Source: Pseudomonas fluorescens
GTDB lineage: Bacteria > Pseudomonadota > Gammaproteobacteria > Pseudomonadales > Pseudomonadaceae
Direction of reading: 5' to 3'
Length of the DNA stretch: 64,000 bases
Assembly (NCBI RefSeq): GCF_000802965.1
Contig: NZ_JSAK01000008.1
Location: 433,502 to 497,501 of the forward strand
The notes beneath the pieces are model-generated. The model was not told the DNA's origin. It was given only the letters and a program-made list of their open reading frames with translations, and ran no database searches. Shown here piece after piece: positions 40,363-51,399 of the stretch. The position numbers and the translations under genes are program-made. The stretch's first letter is position 1; every line of letters begins with the position of its first letter.

Positions 40363-40386
40363 TTCATTGAAGCACCGGAGCCCTGA

Positions 40387-41292
<906 letters not shown>

Positions 41293-41305
41293 GCGATAGC
41301 GCAAA

Positions 41306-41348
41306 CAAAAAAGACCCCGCTCGGCCAGGCTGAGCGGGGTCTTTTTTT
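41306..41348. terminator. Rho-independent terminator of argB
   Basis: AAGACCCCGCTC-GGCCAGGCT-GAGCGGGGTCTTTTTTT: 11-bp stem with T7 tail, 17 bp after the argB stop. Confidence 0.95.
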
Positions 41349-41358
41349 GCCTGCAATC

Positions 41359-41447
41359 CCTGTAGGAGCTGCCGCAAGCTGCAATCTTTTGACTTTGGTT
41401 TTTCAAGAACAAGATCAAAAGATCGCAGCCTCCGGCAGCTCCTACAA
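41359..41447. repeat. REP pair, family C (CTGTAGG ends outside)
   Basis: CTGTAGGAGCTGCCGCAAGCTGCAATCTTTTGACTTTG and its near complement, just after the argB terminator and before the three-gene cassette. Confidence 0.88.
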
Positions 41448-41473
41448 CAGCAGAATTTCGGATGTGAGAAAGA

Positions 41474-41506
41474 TCTGTAGGAGCTGACGAAGCCGGCGAT
41501 CTTTTT
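41474..41506. repeat. Single REP unit, family C
   Basis: CTGTAGGAGCTGACGAAGCCGGCGATCTTTTTT, a diverged lone unit about 100 bp before the cassette. Confidence 0.75.
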
Positions 41507-41609
41507 TATGCGCGCAGGAAATGTCTGACTTGTTGTAGCGAAACGTCCGACATCCCGCCAGCATAAGTCCGCATAGGATCTTCCCCTGTATCCACAGGAG
41601 AATGACCTC

Positions 41610-41867
41610 ATGCAAAAAAACTACGTTCCTTACGGCAGCGATGTTTCCTCAGGTACCTTTGAATGCGTGGACTGCGGACATCAGTATTCGAACCAGGCAA
41701 AAACCTCGATCCCGCCGTGCCCTCAGTTTCAAAATTCGACCCACACACGTAAAGGCTGGAAGGTTCTGACCGGTCAGGGCGACGCGGTGATTGATCCATA
41801 TCCGGAAAAAAACGCCCCCGCAGGGATCAAGCAAGTCGAAACCTCCAGTCATGCGATCAAAAAATAG
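41610..41867 (+). CDS. Small zinc-ribbon-like protein, uncharacterised
   Basis: 85-aa protein not recognised beyond a zinc-ribbon-like centre: TFECVDCGHQYSNQAKTSIPPCPQF, with C19, C22 and C37, but phenylalanine at 40 where the fourth cysteine (CPxC) is expected. The N-terminal NYVPYGSDVSSGTF resembles the lead of small Pseudomonas zinc-ribbon proteins. No signal peptide; the C-terminal tail is hydrophilic. AGGAG precedes the ATG. It is followed 18 bp later by the next cassette gene. Function unknown; zinc binding may be weakened. Confidence 0.7.
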   Translation: MQKNYVPYGSDVSSGTFECVDCGHQYSNQAKTSIPPCPQFQNSTHTRKGWKVLTGQGDAVIDPYPEKNAPAGIKQVETSSHAIKK

Positions 41868-41885
41868 CCACGGAGGCACTGAGCC

Positions 41886-42458
41886 ATGCAGATCTCGTTC
41901 ACGATCGACGCCCAGGCTTTCGAGCAGGAACAGAAAGAACCGGTCAAAAAGACCCTGAAGATTTCCGACATGGAAATTGCTCATGCCTTACAGCGAATCG
42001 CCAAGGCGAGCCTGACCGAATATTTGAAAATGCTGGTTGAAGGCGGCATGCCGAGCCGAGCGGATGAAGCGAAACAGGACCGCTTGCTGTACCTGATTCA
42101 AAGCTACTTCGGGCAGACGCTGCCGACCGAATCGCAGATATCGACGATTTTCCAACTGACCCAGAGCCAAAGCAAAACCCTGCTGAAAAACACGGTTTCA
42201 CGCTTTCGCAATCAATTGGACGAGATCCTGCAGCACAGCATGCGAACCGTGATCGAGTCTGCGGAACACGCGCAGACCGTGTACCTGGTGGTGATCAGTT
42301 CGGATGTCATCCGCGATGAACTGAACATGCTGATCACCCAGAACCAGCCGACGTTCAAACCCATTACCAAACGCAAAGGCAGTGCCGGGCAGTTCGAAAT
42401 CAGCGAGGATTCCCACGCGCTGCTGTGCCAGACACTGGGTCTGAATGCCGTTCAGTGA
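41886..42458 (+). CDS. Uncharacterised 190-aa protein of the argB-pyrE cassette
   Basis: 190-aa cytoplasmic protein that I do not recognise. It is rich in helix-forming residues; about residues 75-115 (GQTLPTESQISTIFQLTQSQSKTLLKNTVSRFRNQLDEIL) look like a helix-turn-helix, preceded by a region SLTEYLKMLVEGGMPSRADEAKQ. A short strand-rich section YLVVISSDVIRDELN follows. Gene 3 starts 14 bp before its stop, so translation is probably coupled. A DNA- or RNA-binding role is a guess. Confidence 0.72.
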   Translation: MQISFTIDAQAFEQEQKEPVKKTLKISDMEIAHALQRIAKASLTEYLKMLVEGGMPSRADEAKQDRLLYLIQSYFGQTLPTESQISTIFQLTQSQSKTLLKNTVSRFRNQLDEILQHSMRTVIESAEHAQTVYLVVISSDVIRDELNMLITQNQPTFKPITKRKGSAGQFEISEDSHALLCQTLGLNAVQ

Positions 42459-42828
42459 CATTGTCGCGGTCAGTGGCTTGCTGCTGACCCTGACCACCTT
42501 CATGTTCAACCTGGCATGGCCCAAGCTGGTTGAAGCGCTGGCGCTGGATGAAAAACAACCCGGTCCATTGGCCAGAAAACGTAGCCGAGAGCTGGTTTCA
42601 GGCACTTTTTTCGGTTGCGCCCTACCCCTGACATGCGCCTTCGCAGTACTTTTTTACGTCAACCTGCCGTCCGCCGTTCGAATCATGCGTAGCAGCAGCC
42701 TCGATCTGTGGGAATTCGATGTGGATCAGACGCTGTACGTGTGCGTCGTCCTGGCATTGCTGGTGTTCGCGCTGTTCAATCTGCGATTGGCGCTAAAACT
42801 GATCGGAAAATGGCGGAGACTGCACTGA
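42445..42828 (+). CDS. Uncharacterised small membrane protein of the argB-pyrE cassette
   Basis: 127-aa membrane protein with three predicted segments: about residues 5-25 (IVAVSGLLLTLTTFMFNLAW), 50-72 (LVSGTFFGCALPLTCAFAVLFYV) and 93-117 (LYVCVVLALLVFALFNLRLALKL). The short hydrophilic loop after TM1 contains LDEKQPGPLARKRSREL. No family recognised. It overlaps gene 2 by 14 bp in another frame. A family C REP follows and pyrE converges on it. Confidence 0.7.
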   Translation: MPFSDIVAVSGLLLTLTTFMFNLAWPKLVEALALDEKQPGPLARKRSRELVSGTFFGCALPLTCAFAVLFYVNLPSAVRIMRSSSLDLWEFDVDQTLYVCVVLALLVFALFNLRLALKLIGKWRRLH

Positions 42829-42846
42829 AGGCAAACCACGCCCCCC

Positions 42847-42934
42847 CTGTAGGAGCTGCCGCAGGCTGCGATCTTTTGATCTTGATCTTCAAAAACCAAA
42901 GTCAAAAGATCGCAGCCTTCGGCAGCTCCTACAG
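42847..42934. repeat. REP pair, family C (CTGTAGG ends outside)
   Basis: CTGTAGGAGCTGCCGCAGGCTGCGATCTTTTGATCTTGATC and near complement. With the copy at 41359 it brackets the three-gene cassette. Confidence 0.9.
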
Positions 42935-42945
42935 GGGGGCTGTGT

Positions 42946-43590
42946 TTAGACGCCGAACTGGGCGCGGTAGGCTTCTACGGCCGGCAGGTGTTGCTTGAGC
43001 TGCGGGTCATCCGCCAGGAATTCCAGCACCTGGTTCAGCGAAACAATGCTGATCACCGGAATGCCGAAATCGCGCTCCACTTCCTGGATCGCTGACAACT
43101 CGCCATTGCCGCGTTCCTGGCGGTTCAGGGCGATCAGCACGCCGGCGGCCTTGGCGCCGTCCTGGGAAGCGATGATCTGCATCACTTCGCGGATTGCGGT
43201 GCCGGCGGTGATCACGTCGTCGATAATCAGCACTTCCCCGGTCAGCGGTGCGCCAACCAGACTCCCGCCTTCGCCGTGGGCCTTGGCTTCCTTGCGGTTG
43301 AAACACCATGGCAGGTCACGGTTGTGGTGCTCGGCCAATGCCACGGCAGTGGTTGCCGCCAAAGGGATGCCCTTGTAGGCCGGACCGAACAAAACGTCGA
43401 AGGAAATCCCGCTTTCGGCAATGGCAGCGGCGTAGAAACGACCCAGCTGCGCCAGGGCGGAACCCGAGTTGAACAGGCCCGCATTGAAGAAGTAAGGACT
43501 GGTGCGCCCGGACTTCAGGGTGAACTCACCGAAGCGCAAAACGCCGCGATCGATGGCAAAACGAATGAAATCGCGCTGATACGCTTGCAT
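42946..43590 (-). CDS. pyrE: Orotate phosphoribosyltransferase
   Basis: 214-aa PRT enzyme of pyrimidine synthesis, making OMP from orotate and PRPP. The PRPP loop is [16 protein letters not shown]; the flexible catalytic loop includes [13 protein letters not shown]; the start [29 protein letters not shown] is typical. ATG at 43590. It is divergent from crc, 82 bp away, as in other pseudomonads. Confidence 0.97.
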   Translation of the reverse strand: MQAYQRDFIRFAIDRGVLRFGEFTLKSGRTSPYFFNAGLFNSGSALAQLGRFYAAAIAESGISFDVLFGPAYKGIPLAATTAVALAEHHNRDLPWCFNRKEAKAHGEGGSLVGAPLTGEVLIIDDVITAGTAIREVMQIIASQDGAKAAGVLIALNRQERGNGELSAIQEVERDFGIPVISIVSLNQVLEFLADDPQLKQHLPAVEAYRAQFGV

Positions 43591-43672
43591 GAAAAAAACC
43601 CCAAATACCACGGATTTAGCTAATTAGCTTGACGCCGTGTATCATACACGCACGCGATTTTTGGGGCCATTT

Positions 43673-44452
43673 ATGCGGATCATCAGTGTGAACGTCAATG
43701 GTATTCAGGCTGCAGTCGAGCGAGGTTTGCTTAGTTGGCTGCAGGCACAGAATGCCGACGTCATCTGCCTGCAGGACACCCGTGCCTCCGCCTTTGAACT
43801 GGACGATCCAGCCTTCCAACTGGATGGATACTTCCTTTATGCCTGCGACGCCGAAGTCCCCGCCCAAGGTGGTGTGGCTTTGTATTCGCGGTTGCAACCG
43901 AAGGCTGTCATCAGCGGTCTCGGTTTCGAGACGGCCGACCGCTACGGGCGCTACCTGCAAGCCGATTTCGACAAAGTCAGTATTGCAACCTTGTTGCTTC
44001 CATCCGGAATGAACGGCGATGAAGACTTGAACCAGAAATTCAAGCTCATGGACGACTTCGCCAAGTACCTGGACAAGCAACGGCGCAAACGCCGCGAGTA
44101 CATTTATTGTGGCTCGCTGTACGTGGCGCAACAGAAGCTGGACATCAAGAACTGGCGCGACAGCCAGCAATCCCCGGGCTTCCTGGCGCCTGAACGCGCC
44201 TGGATGGACGAGATTGTCGGCAACATGGGCTATGTAGACGCCCTGCGTGAAGTCAGCCGTGAAGGCGACCAGTACAGCTGGTGGCCGGATAACGAACAGG
44301 CCGAAATGCTTAATCTCGGCTGGCGCTTCGATTACCAGATCCTGACACCGGGCCTACGCCGCTTTGTACGCAGCGCACGCCTGCCACGACAGCCGCGGTT
44401 CTCGCAGCATGCACCGCTGATCGTGGACTACGATTGGACGCTGACGATCTAA
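43673..44452 (+). CDS. crc: Catabolite repression control protein Crc
   Basis: 259-aa exonuclease/endonuclease/phosphatase-fold protein starting MRIISVNVNGIQAAVERG. The AP-endonuclease-like frame is there (QNADVICLQDTRA, PAERAWMDEI-type segments, FDYQILTP and SQHAPLIVDYDW), yet known Crc proteins lack nuclease activity and instead assist Hfq in repressing mRNAs with AAnAAnAA motifs during carbon catabolite repression. ATG at 43673 gives the known length. Divergent from pyrE. Confidence 0.97.
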   Translation: MRIISVNVNGIQAAVERGLLSWLQAQNADVICLQDTRASAFELDDPAFQLDGYFLYACDAEVPAQGGVALYSRLQPKAVISGLGFETADRYGRYLQADFDKVSIATLLLPSGMNGDEDLNQKFKLMDDFAKYLDKQRRKRREYIYCGSLYVAQQKLDIKNWRDSQQSPGFLAPERAWMDEIVGNMGYVDALREVSREGDQYSWWPDNEQAEMLNLGWRFDYQILTPGLRRFVRSARLPRQPRFSQHAPLIVDYDWTLTI

Positions 44453-44470
44453 GCGTTGTTTCGCAGATAC

Positions 44471-44500
44471 AAAAAAGCCGACTTCAGGGTCGGCTTTTTT
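44471..44500. terminator. Rho-independent terminator of crc
   Basis: AAAAAAGCCGACTTCAGGGTCGGCTTTTTT: 7-bp stem with A and T runs, 18 bp after the crc stop. Confidence 0.93.
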
Positions 44501-44519
44501 GTGCGCGATGATCTGCTTT

Positions 44520-44603
44520 CTGCAGGAGCCGGCTTGCTGGCGATGGGTGTCAGCCGAAATTGATGTCAACTGTCACACCTTCGCCAGCAAGCCGGCCCCT
44601 ACA
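44520..44603. repeat. REP pair, family A
   Basis: CTGCAGGAGCCGGCTTGCTGGCGATGG and a complement ending GCCGGCCCCTACAA, between crc and the DUF4870 gene. Confidence 0.88.
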
Positions 44604-44621
44604 AGGGACTTGTGTTGATCG

Positions 44622-44990
44622 TTATTTGATCAACCGCCAGGTAAACGGATACCGATAAGGCAACCCGTCATTGGCCTTGAGCCCGGCAATAATGGACAGC
44701 ACTATCGCCCCGATCAGCACCAGCGGCAGCAACGCAAACCCGATCAAGATCAGCATCAACAGGTAACAGATGCCCGAGACCAGAGCCACGGTAATCTGAA
44801 AGTTCAGCGCTTCTTTGCCTTGAGCATCGATGAACGGATCGGTGTCACGCTTCCATTGCCAGAGTATCAGCGGCCCAATCAAGTGACCGAACGGCAACCA
44901 GACACCGAGAAACGCCGAGAGGTGACAAAACATCGCCCACTGGCGAGCCTCGGGGCTCGGGGTGGGAAGCAGCATCTGCTCGTCACTCAT
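44622..44990 (-). CDS. DUF4870 family membrane protein
   Basis: 122-aa Tic20-like/DUF4870 membrane protein. The N-terminal EARQWAMFCHLSAFLGVWLPFGHLIGPLILWQWKRD is the family signature, followed by FIDAQGKEALNFQITVALVSG and two further hydrophobic segments. Function unknown. It is on the same strand as rph and starts 29 bp downstream of the rph stop, so it may be a distal gene of rph. Confidence 0.88.
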   Translation of the reverse strand: MSDEQMLLPTPSPEARQWAMFCHLSAFLGVWLPFGHLIGPLILWQWKRDTDPFIDAQGKEALNFQITVALVSGICYLLMLILIGFALLPLVLIGAIVLSIIAGLKANDGLPYRYPFTWRLIK

Positions 44991-45019
44991 GGCGCTCTCC
45001 TTGCCAGACGTCGAAACAA

Positions 45020-45742
45020 TCAGTCAGCCAGTGCGGCTTTTTGCAGATCGAAGATTTCGTTCATGCCTTTCTTCGCCAGCTCCAGCATGGCGTTCAGCTC
45101 TTCCGGCTGGAACGGCGCGCCTTCAGCCGTGCCCTGGACTTCGATGAAGCCGCCAGTGCTGGTCATCACCACGTTCAGGTCGGTCTCGGCGGCCGAGTCT
45201 TCCAGGTAGTCGAGGTCGAGCACAGGCTCGCCTTGGTACATACCCACCGAAACGGCAGCGATCATTTGCTTGAGCGGGTCGCCGCCTTTCAGGCCGCCGC
45301 GCTTCTTGATCACTTTCAGGGCATCGACCAGAGCAACCATGGCACCTGTGATGGATGCGGTGCGGGTGCCGCCGTCGGCCTGGATCACGTCGCAATCGAC
45401 ATACAGGGTAACGTCACCCAGTTTCGACATGTCCAGCGAGGCACGCAGGGAACGACCGATCAGACGCTGGATTTCCAGGGTGCGGCCGCCTTGCTTGCCA
45501 CGACTCGCTTCACGCTGGTTACGCTCACCGGTGGCGCGCGGCAGCATGCCGTATTCGGCGGTCAACCAGCCTTGACCCTGGCCTTTGAGGAAACGTGGCA
45601 CGCCATTTTCAACGCTGACGGTGCAGATGACTTTGGTATCACCGAATTCGACCAGTACAGATCCCTCGGCGTGTTTGGTGTAGTTGCGGGTAATGCGGAT
45701 CGAGCGGAGCTGATCGGCAGCGCGACCACTTGGACGTTTCAT
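45020..45742 (-). CDS. rph: Ribonuclease PH
   Basis: 240-aa phosphorolytic 3'-5' exoribonuclease that trims tRNA ends. The start [21 protein letters not shown] is canonical; other signatures are [13 protein letters not shown], the RNA-binding [32 protein letters not shown], the phosphate site [20 protein letters not shown] and [19 protein letters not shown]. Divergent from yicC. A long in-frame extension upstream has no similarity and is not used. Confidence 0.97.
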   Translation of the reverse strand: MKRPSGRAADQLRSIRITRNYTKHAEGSVLVEFGDTKVICTVSVENGVPRFLKGQGQGWLTAEYGMLPRATGERNQREASRGKQGGRTLEIQRLIGRSLRASLDMSKLGDVTLYVDCDVIQADGGTRTASITGAMVALVDALKVIKKRGGLKGGDPLKQMIAAVSVGMYQGEPVLDLDYLEDSAAETDLNVVMTSTGGFIEVQGTAEGAPFQPEELNAMLELAKKGMNEIFDLQKAALAD

Positions 45743-46009
45743 AAGGGATACCTGTACGGGGACGGAAAACTGCGGAGCATTATAGAGCCGCCAGCCACGG
45801 CTGGGCACTTCTAAAAAAATCCTCCGACGACCGAAGGCTCTGAACAGCCCGTCGCCGAGGACCTGCAGCCGTTTGTCACACCGTGTGTTTGGGCGCATTG
45901 GCGCCACTGCGCTACAATCCTGCGCCTTTGCTGCCAGTCGGCTTAAATTCATTGATATCGGATTGCCGGAATGCCAGTTCCGCGCCGATCTGCATTGCGA
46001 GGTACCTCC

Positions 46010-46873
46010 ATGGTGCACAGCATGACCGCCTTCGCCCGCGTCGAAAGCGCCGGAGTACAGGGCACCCTGAGCTGGGAACTGCGCTCGGTCAACAGCCGCT
46101 ACCTGGAACCCCACTTGCGCCTGCCGGAGTCCTTTCGCGACCTCGAAGGCGCCGTCCGCGAAGCCCTGCGCCAGGGCGTGTCGCGCGGCAAGCTCGAATG
46201 CACCCTGCGCTTCACCGAAGAAAACACCGGCAAATCGCTGCAAGTGGATCAGGAGCGCGCCGCGCAATTGGTTGCTGCCGCCGAGACGATCGCCAGCCTG
46301 ATCAAAAATCCTGCGGCATTAAACCCGCTCGAAGTCCTGGCCTGGCCCGGCGTACTGGTGGGCGACGCTACCGATCCGCAAGCCTTGAACGCCGAAGCGC
46401 TGGCGCTGTTCAATCAGGGCCTGAAAGAACTCAAGGCCGGCCGCGAGCGCGAAGGCGCGGAGCTGGCGCGGCTGATCAATGATCGCCTGACCTCCATTGA
46501 AGAAGACGTGGTGACCCTGCGTGAACTCGTTCCGCAAATGCTCGCCACCCAGCGCCAGAAAGTCCTCGACCGCTTCGCCGACATGAAGGCCGAGATGGAC
46601 CCGCAGCGCCTGGAGCAGGAAATGGTCATGCTCGCGCAAAAAAGCGACGTCGCCGAAGAACTGGATCGCCTGAGCACTCACATCATCGAAGTTCGCCGGG
46701 TGCTCAAGTCCGGCGGCGCTGCGGGTCGGCGCCTGGACTTCCTGATGCAGGAGCTCAACCGCGAAGCCAACACACTGGGCTCCAAAGCCTTCGACCCGCG
46801 CAGCACTCAGGCTGCGGTCAACCTCAAGGTGTTGATCGAGCAGATGCGCGAACAAGTGCAGAATATTGAGTAA
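46010..46873 (+). CDS. yicC: YicC family endoribonuclease
   Basis: 287-aa YicC/YloC protein: N-terminal YicC_N ([40 protein letters not shown]) and C-terminal DUF1732 ([27 protein letters not shown], then [21 protein letters not shown]). E. coli YicC takes part in RNA decay, and homologues have been shown to be endoribonucleases. ATG at 46010 is preceded by GAGGT. It lies 12 bp upstream of gmk and divergent from rph, a conserved arrangement. Confidence 0.94.
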   Translation: MVHSMTAFARVESAGVQGTLSWELRSVNSRYLEPHLRLPESFRDLEGAVREALRQGVSRGKLECTLRFTEENTGKSLQVDQERAAQLVAAAETIASLIKNPAALNPLEVLAWPGVLVGDATDPQALNAEALALFNQGLKELKAGREREGAELARLINDRLTSIEEDVVTLRELVPQMLATQRQKVLDRFADMKAEMDPQRLEQEMVMLAQKSDVAEELDRLSTHIIEVRRVLKSGGAAGRRLDFLMQELNREANTLGSKAFDPRSTQAAVNLKVLIEQMREQVQNIE

Positions 46874-47506
<633 letters not shown>

Positions 47507-47573
47507 TTTGCACTTCCCAAAACCGCTGCAAGGGCTTTACATTGGTGCTTGCAGCGCGTTGAAGGGCTTGATC

Positions 47574-47610
47574 AAAAAATCAGCGCTTCCCTAATCGCTG
47601 GTGATTTTTT
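47574..47610 (+). terminator. Possible terminator between gmk and rpoZ
   Basis: AAAATCAGCG...CGCTGGTGATTTTTT forms an imperfect stem with a T6 tail. A perfect 9-bp inverted repeat (CGCTGCAAG, 15-base loop, CTTGCAGCG) lies just before at 47524-47556. Confidence 0.5.
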
Positions 47611-47673
47611 AAACTGTTGAGTCCGCTCGCCCATCCGGGCAGCGCGCATATTGCATTTGCTACGAGGAAGACC

Positions 47674-47937
47674 ATGGCCCGCGTAACCGTTGAAGACTGC
47701 CTAGAACACGTGGATAACCGCTTTGAGCTGGTCATGCTCTCTACCAAGCGTGCCCGTCAACTGGCCACCGGCGGCAAAGAGCCGAAAGTAGCATGGGAAA
47801 ACGACAAGCCTACCGTCGTCGCCCTGCGTGAAATCGCTGAAGGCCTGATCGACTACGCAGCTATCGCCGAAGCCGAAATCGTTGAAGATGAACCGCTTTT
47901 TGCTGCATTCGAGGACGAGTCCAACGAGGCCGTCTAA
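47674..47937 (+). CDS. rpoZ: RNA polymerase omega subunit
   Basis: 87-aa omega subunit with the canonical start [34 protein letters not shown] and core [17 protein letters not shown]. Omega binds beta-prime, helps assembly and forms one ppGpp site. ATG at 47674 has GAGGAAG upstream. spoT follows after 57 bp, the usual rpoZ-spoT pair joining a ppGpp target subunit with a ppGpp enzyme. Confidence 0.97.
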   Translation: MARVTVEDCLEHVDNRFELVMLSTKRARQLATGGKEPKVAWENDKPTVVALREIAEGLIDYAAIAEAEIVEDEPLFAAFEDESNEAV

Positions 47938-47994
47938 GCCTATGCCTGGTCGACGTAGCACGGCGCGGGATAAAAGCTTACGGCAGGAGTCATC

Positions 47995-50100
47995 ATGCCG
48001 AGCATAGACGCCCTCGCCGATCGCTTATCGACCTACCTCGGCAAAGACCAGGTCAACCTGGTCCGCCGAGCGTATTTCTACGCCGAACAAGCCCACGACG
48101 GCCAACGCCGCCGTAGCGGTGAGGCGTACGTCACGCACCCACTCGCGGTTGCGAATATTCTTGCCGACATGCATATGGACCATCAGAGCTTGATGGCCGC
48201 CATGCTGCATGACGTGATCGAAGACACCGGGATTGCCAAGGAAGCGCTACAAGCGCAGTTCGGCGAAACCGTGGCCGAACTGGTCGACGGGGTCAGCAAA
48301 CTGACCCAGATGAACTTCGAGACCAAGGCCGAAGCCCAGGCCGAAAACTTCCAGAAAATGGCCATGGCCATGGCGCGCGACATTCGCGTGATCCTGGTCA
48401 AGCTGGCCGACCGCCTGCACAACATGCGCACGCTGGAAGTGCTGTCCGGCGAGAAACGCCGACGCATCGCCAAGGAAACCCTGGAAATCTATGCACCCAT
48501 CGCCAACCGGCTGGGCATGCACGCCATCCGCATAGAATTCGAAGACCTCGGCTTCAAGGCCATGCACCCGATGCGTTCCGCGCGGATCTACCAGGCGGTC
48601 AAACGCGCCCGGGGCAACCGCAAGGAAATCGTCAACAAGATCGAAGAATCCCTCAGCCACTGCCTGGCCGTCGACGGCATTCAGGGCGAGGTCAGCGGTC
48701 GCCAGAAACACCTCTACGGCATCTACAAGAAAATGCGCGGCAAGCGTCGGGCCTTCAACGAAATCATGGACGTCTATGCGTTCCGGATCATCGTCGACAA
48801 GGTCGATACCTGCTACCGCGTGCTGGGTGCTGTGCATAATTTGTACAAACCGTTGCCGGGGCGCTTCAAGGATTACATCGCGATCCCCAAGGCCAACGGC
48901 TATCAGTCGCTGCACACCACGTTGTTCGGCATGCACGGCGTTCCGATCGAGATCCAGATTCGCACCCGTGAAATGGAGGAGATGGCCAACAACGGCATCG
49001 CCGCCCATTGGCTGTACAAATCCAGCGGCGACGAGCAGCCAAAAGGCACTCACGCCCGCGCCCGCCAATGGGTCAAAGGCGTGCTGGAAATGCAGCAACG
49101 CGCCGGCAACTCGCTGGAATTCATCGAGAGCGTGAAGATCGACCTGTTCCCGGACGAGGTCTACGTGTTCACGCCCAAAGGCCGGATCATGGAGCTGCCC
49201 AAGGGCTCCACGGCGGTCGACTTCGCTTACGCGGTGCACACCGACGTGGGCAACAGCTGCATTGCCTGTCGGATCAATCGCCGTCTCGCACCGCTGTCCG
49301 AACCGTTGCAAAGCGGCTCCACGGTCGAGATCGTTAGCGCTCCAGGCGCCCGGCCGAACCCGGCATGGCTCAACTTCGTGGTCACCGGCAAGGCGCGTAC
49401 GCACATCCGCCATGCGCTGAAACTGCAGCGCCGCTCCGAATCCATCAGCCTCGGCGAACGCCTGCTGAACAAGGTCCTCAACGGCTTCGACAGCTCGCTG
49501 GAAAAAATCCCGCAAGAGCGCGTCAAGGCCATGCTCACCGAGTATCGCCTCGAACTCATCGAAGACCTGCTGGAAGACATCGGCCTGGGCAATCGCATGG
49601 CCTACGTTGTCGCCCGCCGTCTGCTCGGCGAAGGCGAACAGTTGCCGAGCCCGGAAGGTCCGCTGGCGATTCGCGGTACCGAAGGCCTGGTACTCAGCTA
49701 CGCCAAGTGCTGCACGCCGATCCCGGGCGACCCGATCGTCGGTCACTTGTCCGCGGGCAAAGGCATGGTTGTGCACCTGGACAACTGTCGCAACATCAGC
49801 GAAATCCGCCACAACCCGGAAAAATGCATCCAGCTCTCGTGGGCCAAGGATGTCACCGGCGAATTCAACGTCGAGCTACGCGTCGAGCTGGAACACCAGC
49901 GCGGCCTGATCGCCCTGCTGGCCAGCAGCGTCAACGCAGCCGACGGCAATATCGAAAAAATCAGCATGGATGAACGCGATGGTCGCATCAGCGTGGTCCA
50001 ACTGGTGGTCAGCGTACACGACCGTGTGCACCTGGCCCGCGTGATCAAGAAACTGCGCGCCTTGACCGGAGTAATTCGCATCACCCGCATGCGCGCTTAA
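47995..50100 (+). CDS. spoT: Bifunctional (p)ppGpp synthetase/hydrolase SpoT
   Basis: 701-aa RSH protein. The N-terminal HD hydrolase has [13 protein letters not shown] at 67-79; the synthetase domain lies around 240-350 with [20 protein letters not shown] and [20 protein letters not shown]; the TGS domain begins near 385 ([27 protein letters not shown]); the C-terminal ACT domain covers about 625-701. An intact HD motif marks it as SpoT rather than RelA. It balances ppGpp synthesis and decay in starvation responses. Upstream rpoZ and downstream ridA complete a conserved group. Confidence 0.97.
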   Translation: MPSIDALADRLSTYLGKDQVNLVRRAYFYAEQAHDGQRRRSGEAYVTHPLAVANILADMHMDHQSLMAAMLHDVIEDTGIAKEALQAQFGETVAELVDGVSKLTQMNFETKAEAQAENFQKMAMAMARDIRVILVKLADRLHNMRTLEVLSGEKRRRIAKETLEIYAPIANRLGMHAIRIEFEDLGFKAMHPMRSARIYQAVKRARGNRKEIVNKIEESLSHCLAVDGIQGEVSGRQKHLYGIYKKMRGKRRAFNEIMDVYAFRIIVDKVDTCYRVLGAVHNLYKPLPGRFKDYIAIPKANGYQSLHTTLFGMHGVPIEIQIRTREMEEMANNGIAAHWLYKSSGDEQPKGTHARARQWVKGVLEMQQRAGNSLEFIESVKIDLFPDEVYVFTPKGRIMELPKGSTAVDFAYAVHTDVGNSCIACRINRRLAPLSEPLQSGSTVEIVSAPGARPNPAWLNFVVTGKARTHIRHALKLQRRSESISLGERLLNKVLNGFDSSLEKIPQERVKAMLTEYRLELIEDLLEDIGLGNRMAYVVARRLLGEGEQLPSPEGPLAIRGTEGLVLSYAKCCTPIPGDPIVGHLSAGKGMVVHLDNCRNISEIRHNPEKCIQLSWAKDVTGEFNVELRVELEHQRGLIALLASSVNAADGNIEKISMDERDGRISVVQLVVSVHDRVHLARVIKKLRALTGVIRITRMRA

Positions 50101-50125
50101 GCCAGCCCCTTACAAGGAGTCATTC

Positions 50126-50506
50126 ATGACCAAGACTGTTATCACCAGCGACAAGGCCCCGGCCGCCATCGGTACTTACTCCCAGGCGATCAAGGCTGGC
50201 AACACCGTTTACATGTCGGGTCAAATCCCCCTGGACCCAAAAACCATGGAACTGGTTGAAGGCTTCGAAGCCCAGACCGTCCAGGTGTTCGAGAACCTCA
50301 AGGCCGTGGCTGAAGCTGCCGGCGGTTCGTTCAAGGACATCGTCAAGCTGAACATCTTCCTCACCGACCTGAGCCACTTCGCCAAGGTCAACGAGATCAT
50401 GGGCAAGTACTTCGACCAGCCTTACCCAGCGCGCGCCGCCATCGGCGTTGCCGCCCTGCCAAAGGGTTCGCAGGTTGAAATGGATGCCATCCTGGTCATC
50501 GAGTAA
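50126..50506 (+). CDS. ridA: 2-iminobutanoate/2-iminopropanoate deaminase RidA
   Basis: 126-aa RidA protein. [32 protein letters not shown] and the C-terminal [26 protein letters not shown], with the conserved catalytic arginine, mark the archetypal RidA branch, whereas the dad-operon paralogue at 21680 belongs to another branch. It hydrolyses 2-aminoacrylate and related imines before they damage PLP enzymes. It lies 25 bp after spoT with AAGGAG before the ATG. Confidence 0.96.
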   Translation: MTKTVITSDKAPAAIGTYSQAIKAGNTVYMSGQIPLDPKTMELVEGFEAQTVQVFENLKAVAEAAGGSFKDIVKLNIFLTDLSHFAKVNEIMGKYFDQPYPARAAIGVAALPKGSQVEMDAILVIE

Positions 50507-50572
50507 TGCGTCCGGCGCAGCTCAGGCTGCGCCGACTGCTCTGCTGTAAAGAAAGCTTGAAAGGATTCCACC

Positions 50573-51313
50573 ATGCGCAAAGCGCTTGCTCTCTCGCTGC
50601 TCGCCCTGCTTTTGGGCGGATGTGCCAGCGACCCTGCCAGCCGTGATATCAGCGGCACCTGGATCAACCAGGCGGCGATTGATGCTGCATCCAAAGGCGC
50701 TCCCCTGCGTGAAGCGCTCCAGGCCTATGGTCCGAACCTGGAATGGGACGTCAACACCAAGGCCGGTCAGGCCCGCTACACCAATGGTTTTGAAAATGTC
50801 GACGGCAAGCTGCTGGGTGAACAGTCCGGCGCCTGGAAAGTCGACTTTTATGGCAGTTCCGGCAGCGAACTGAAGCGCGACGGCAAGCAACTGAGCCAGG
50901 CCGCGCTCGATAACGAACCCGCCCAGGTCTTCGACCGTGCATCGGTTCAGGTGCCGGACGGCGCGCCACTCGGCGCCAGCTTCGAACGTGCGCTGTATTC
51001 GGCCTACATGGGCGGCAACTGGAAAGTCATCAGCGGCCCCGGCGAAGGCAATACCGTGCAGTTTCAGGCTGACGGCCAGGTGACCGGTTTGCCGGGCAGC
51101 GACCGCTACGCCCTGTGTTTGGCGGGTGATTGCGCATCGATGAGCGGCGGCAACGACAACATGTGGCTGCAACTCAACGGGCAAGGAAACGCCTGGATCT
51201 TTATGCGCAAAGGCAAGGAACTGGAGATTCTCCAAGCTGTAAATACGGCGCAAGCAGACGAAATGCCTCAGTTCACGCCGGGTGATCGCAAGTGGTTGCT
51301 GGAAAAACAGTAA
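50573..51313 (+). CDS. Putative lipoprotein, uncharacterised
   Basis: 246-aa protein with a lipoprotein signal (KALALSLLALLLGG-C17). The mature part shows no domain I can name; it contains two strand-rich halves (WEVDFYG-like WKVDFYGSSGSELKRDG and WKVISGPGEGNTVQFQADGQVTGLPGSDRYALCLAGDC) whose end resembles META/HslJ-like lipoproteins in pattern only. Similar genes follow ridA in other pseudomonads. Outer-membrane or periplasmic location is predicted; AAAGGA precedes the ATG. Confidence 0.82.
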   Translation: MRKALALSLLALLLGGCASDPASRDISGTWINQAAIDAASKGAPLREALQAYGPNLEWDVNTKAGQARYTNGFENVDGKLLGEQSGAWKVDFYGSSGSELKRDGKQLSQAALDNEPAQVFDRASVQVPDGAPLGASFERALYSAYMGGNWKVISGPGEGNTVQFQADGQVTGLPGSDRYALCLAGDCASMSGGNDNMWLQLNGQGNAWIFMRKGKELEILQAVNTAQADEMPQFTPGDRKWLLEKQ

Positions 51314-51320
51314 CCCGCTG

Positions 51321-51396
51321 AAAAGATCGCAGCCTTCGGCAGCTCCTACAGGTGTACGCATTCCCTGAAGGAGCTGCGGAACGCTGCGATCTTTTG
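51321..51396. repeat. REP pair, family C (AAAAGATC ends outside)
   Basis: AAAAGATCGCAGCCTTCGGCAGCTCCTACAG and a diverged right unit (GAAGGAGCTGCGGAACGCTGCGATCTTTT), with the CTACAG ends facing each other. Confidence 0.85.
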
Positions 51397-51399
51397 CTT

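Noticed and set aside
48247..49812. 521-codon minus-strand frame opposite spoT
   Set aside because: Antisense shadow of spoT with no recognisable domain and no ribosome site.
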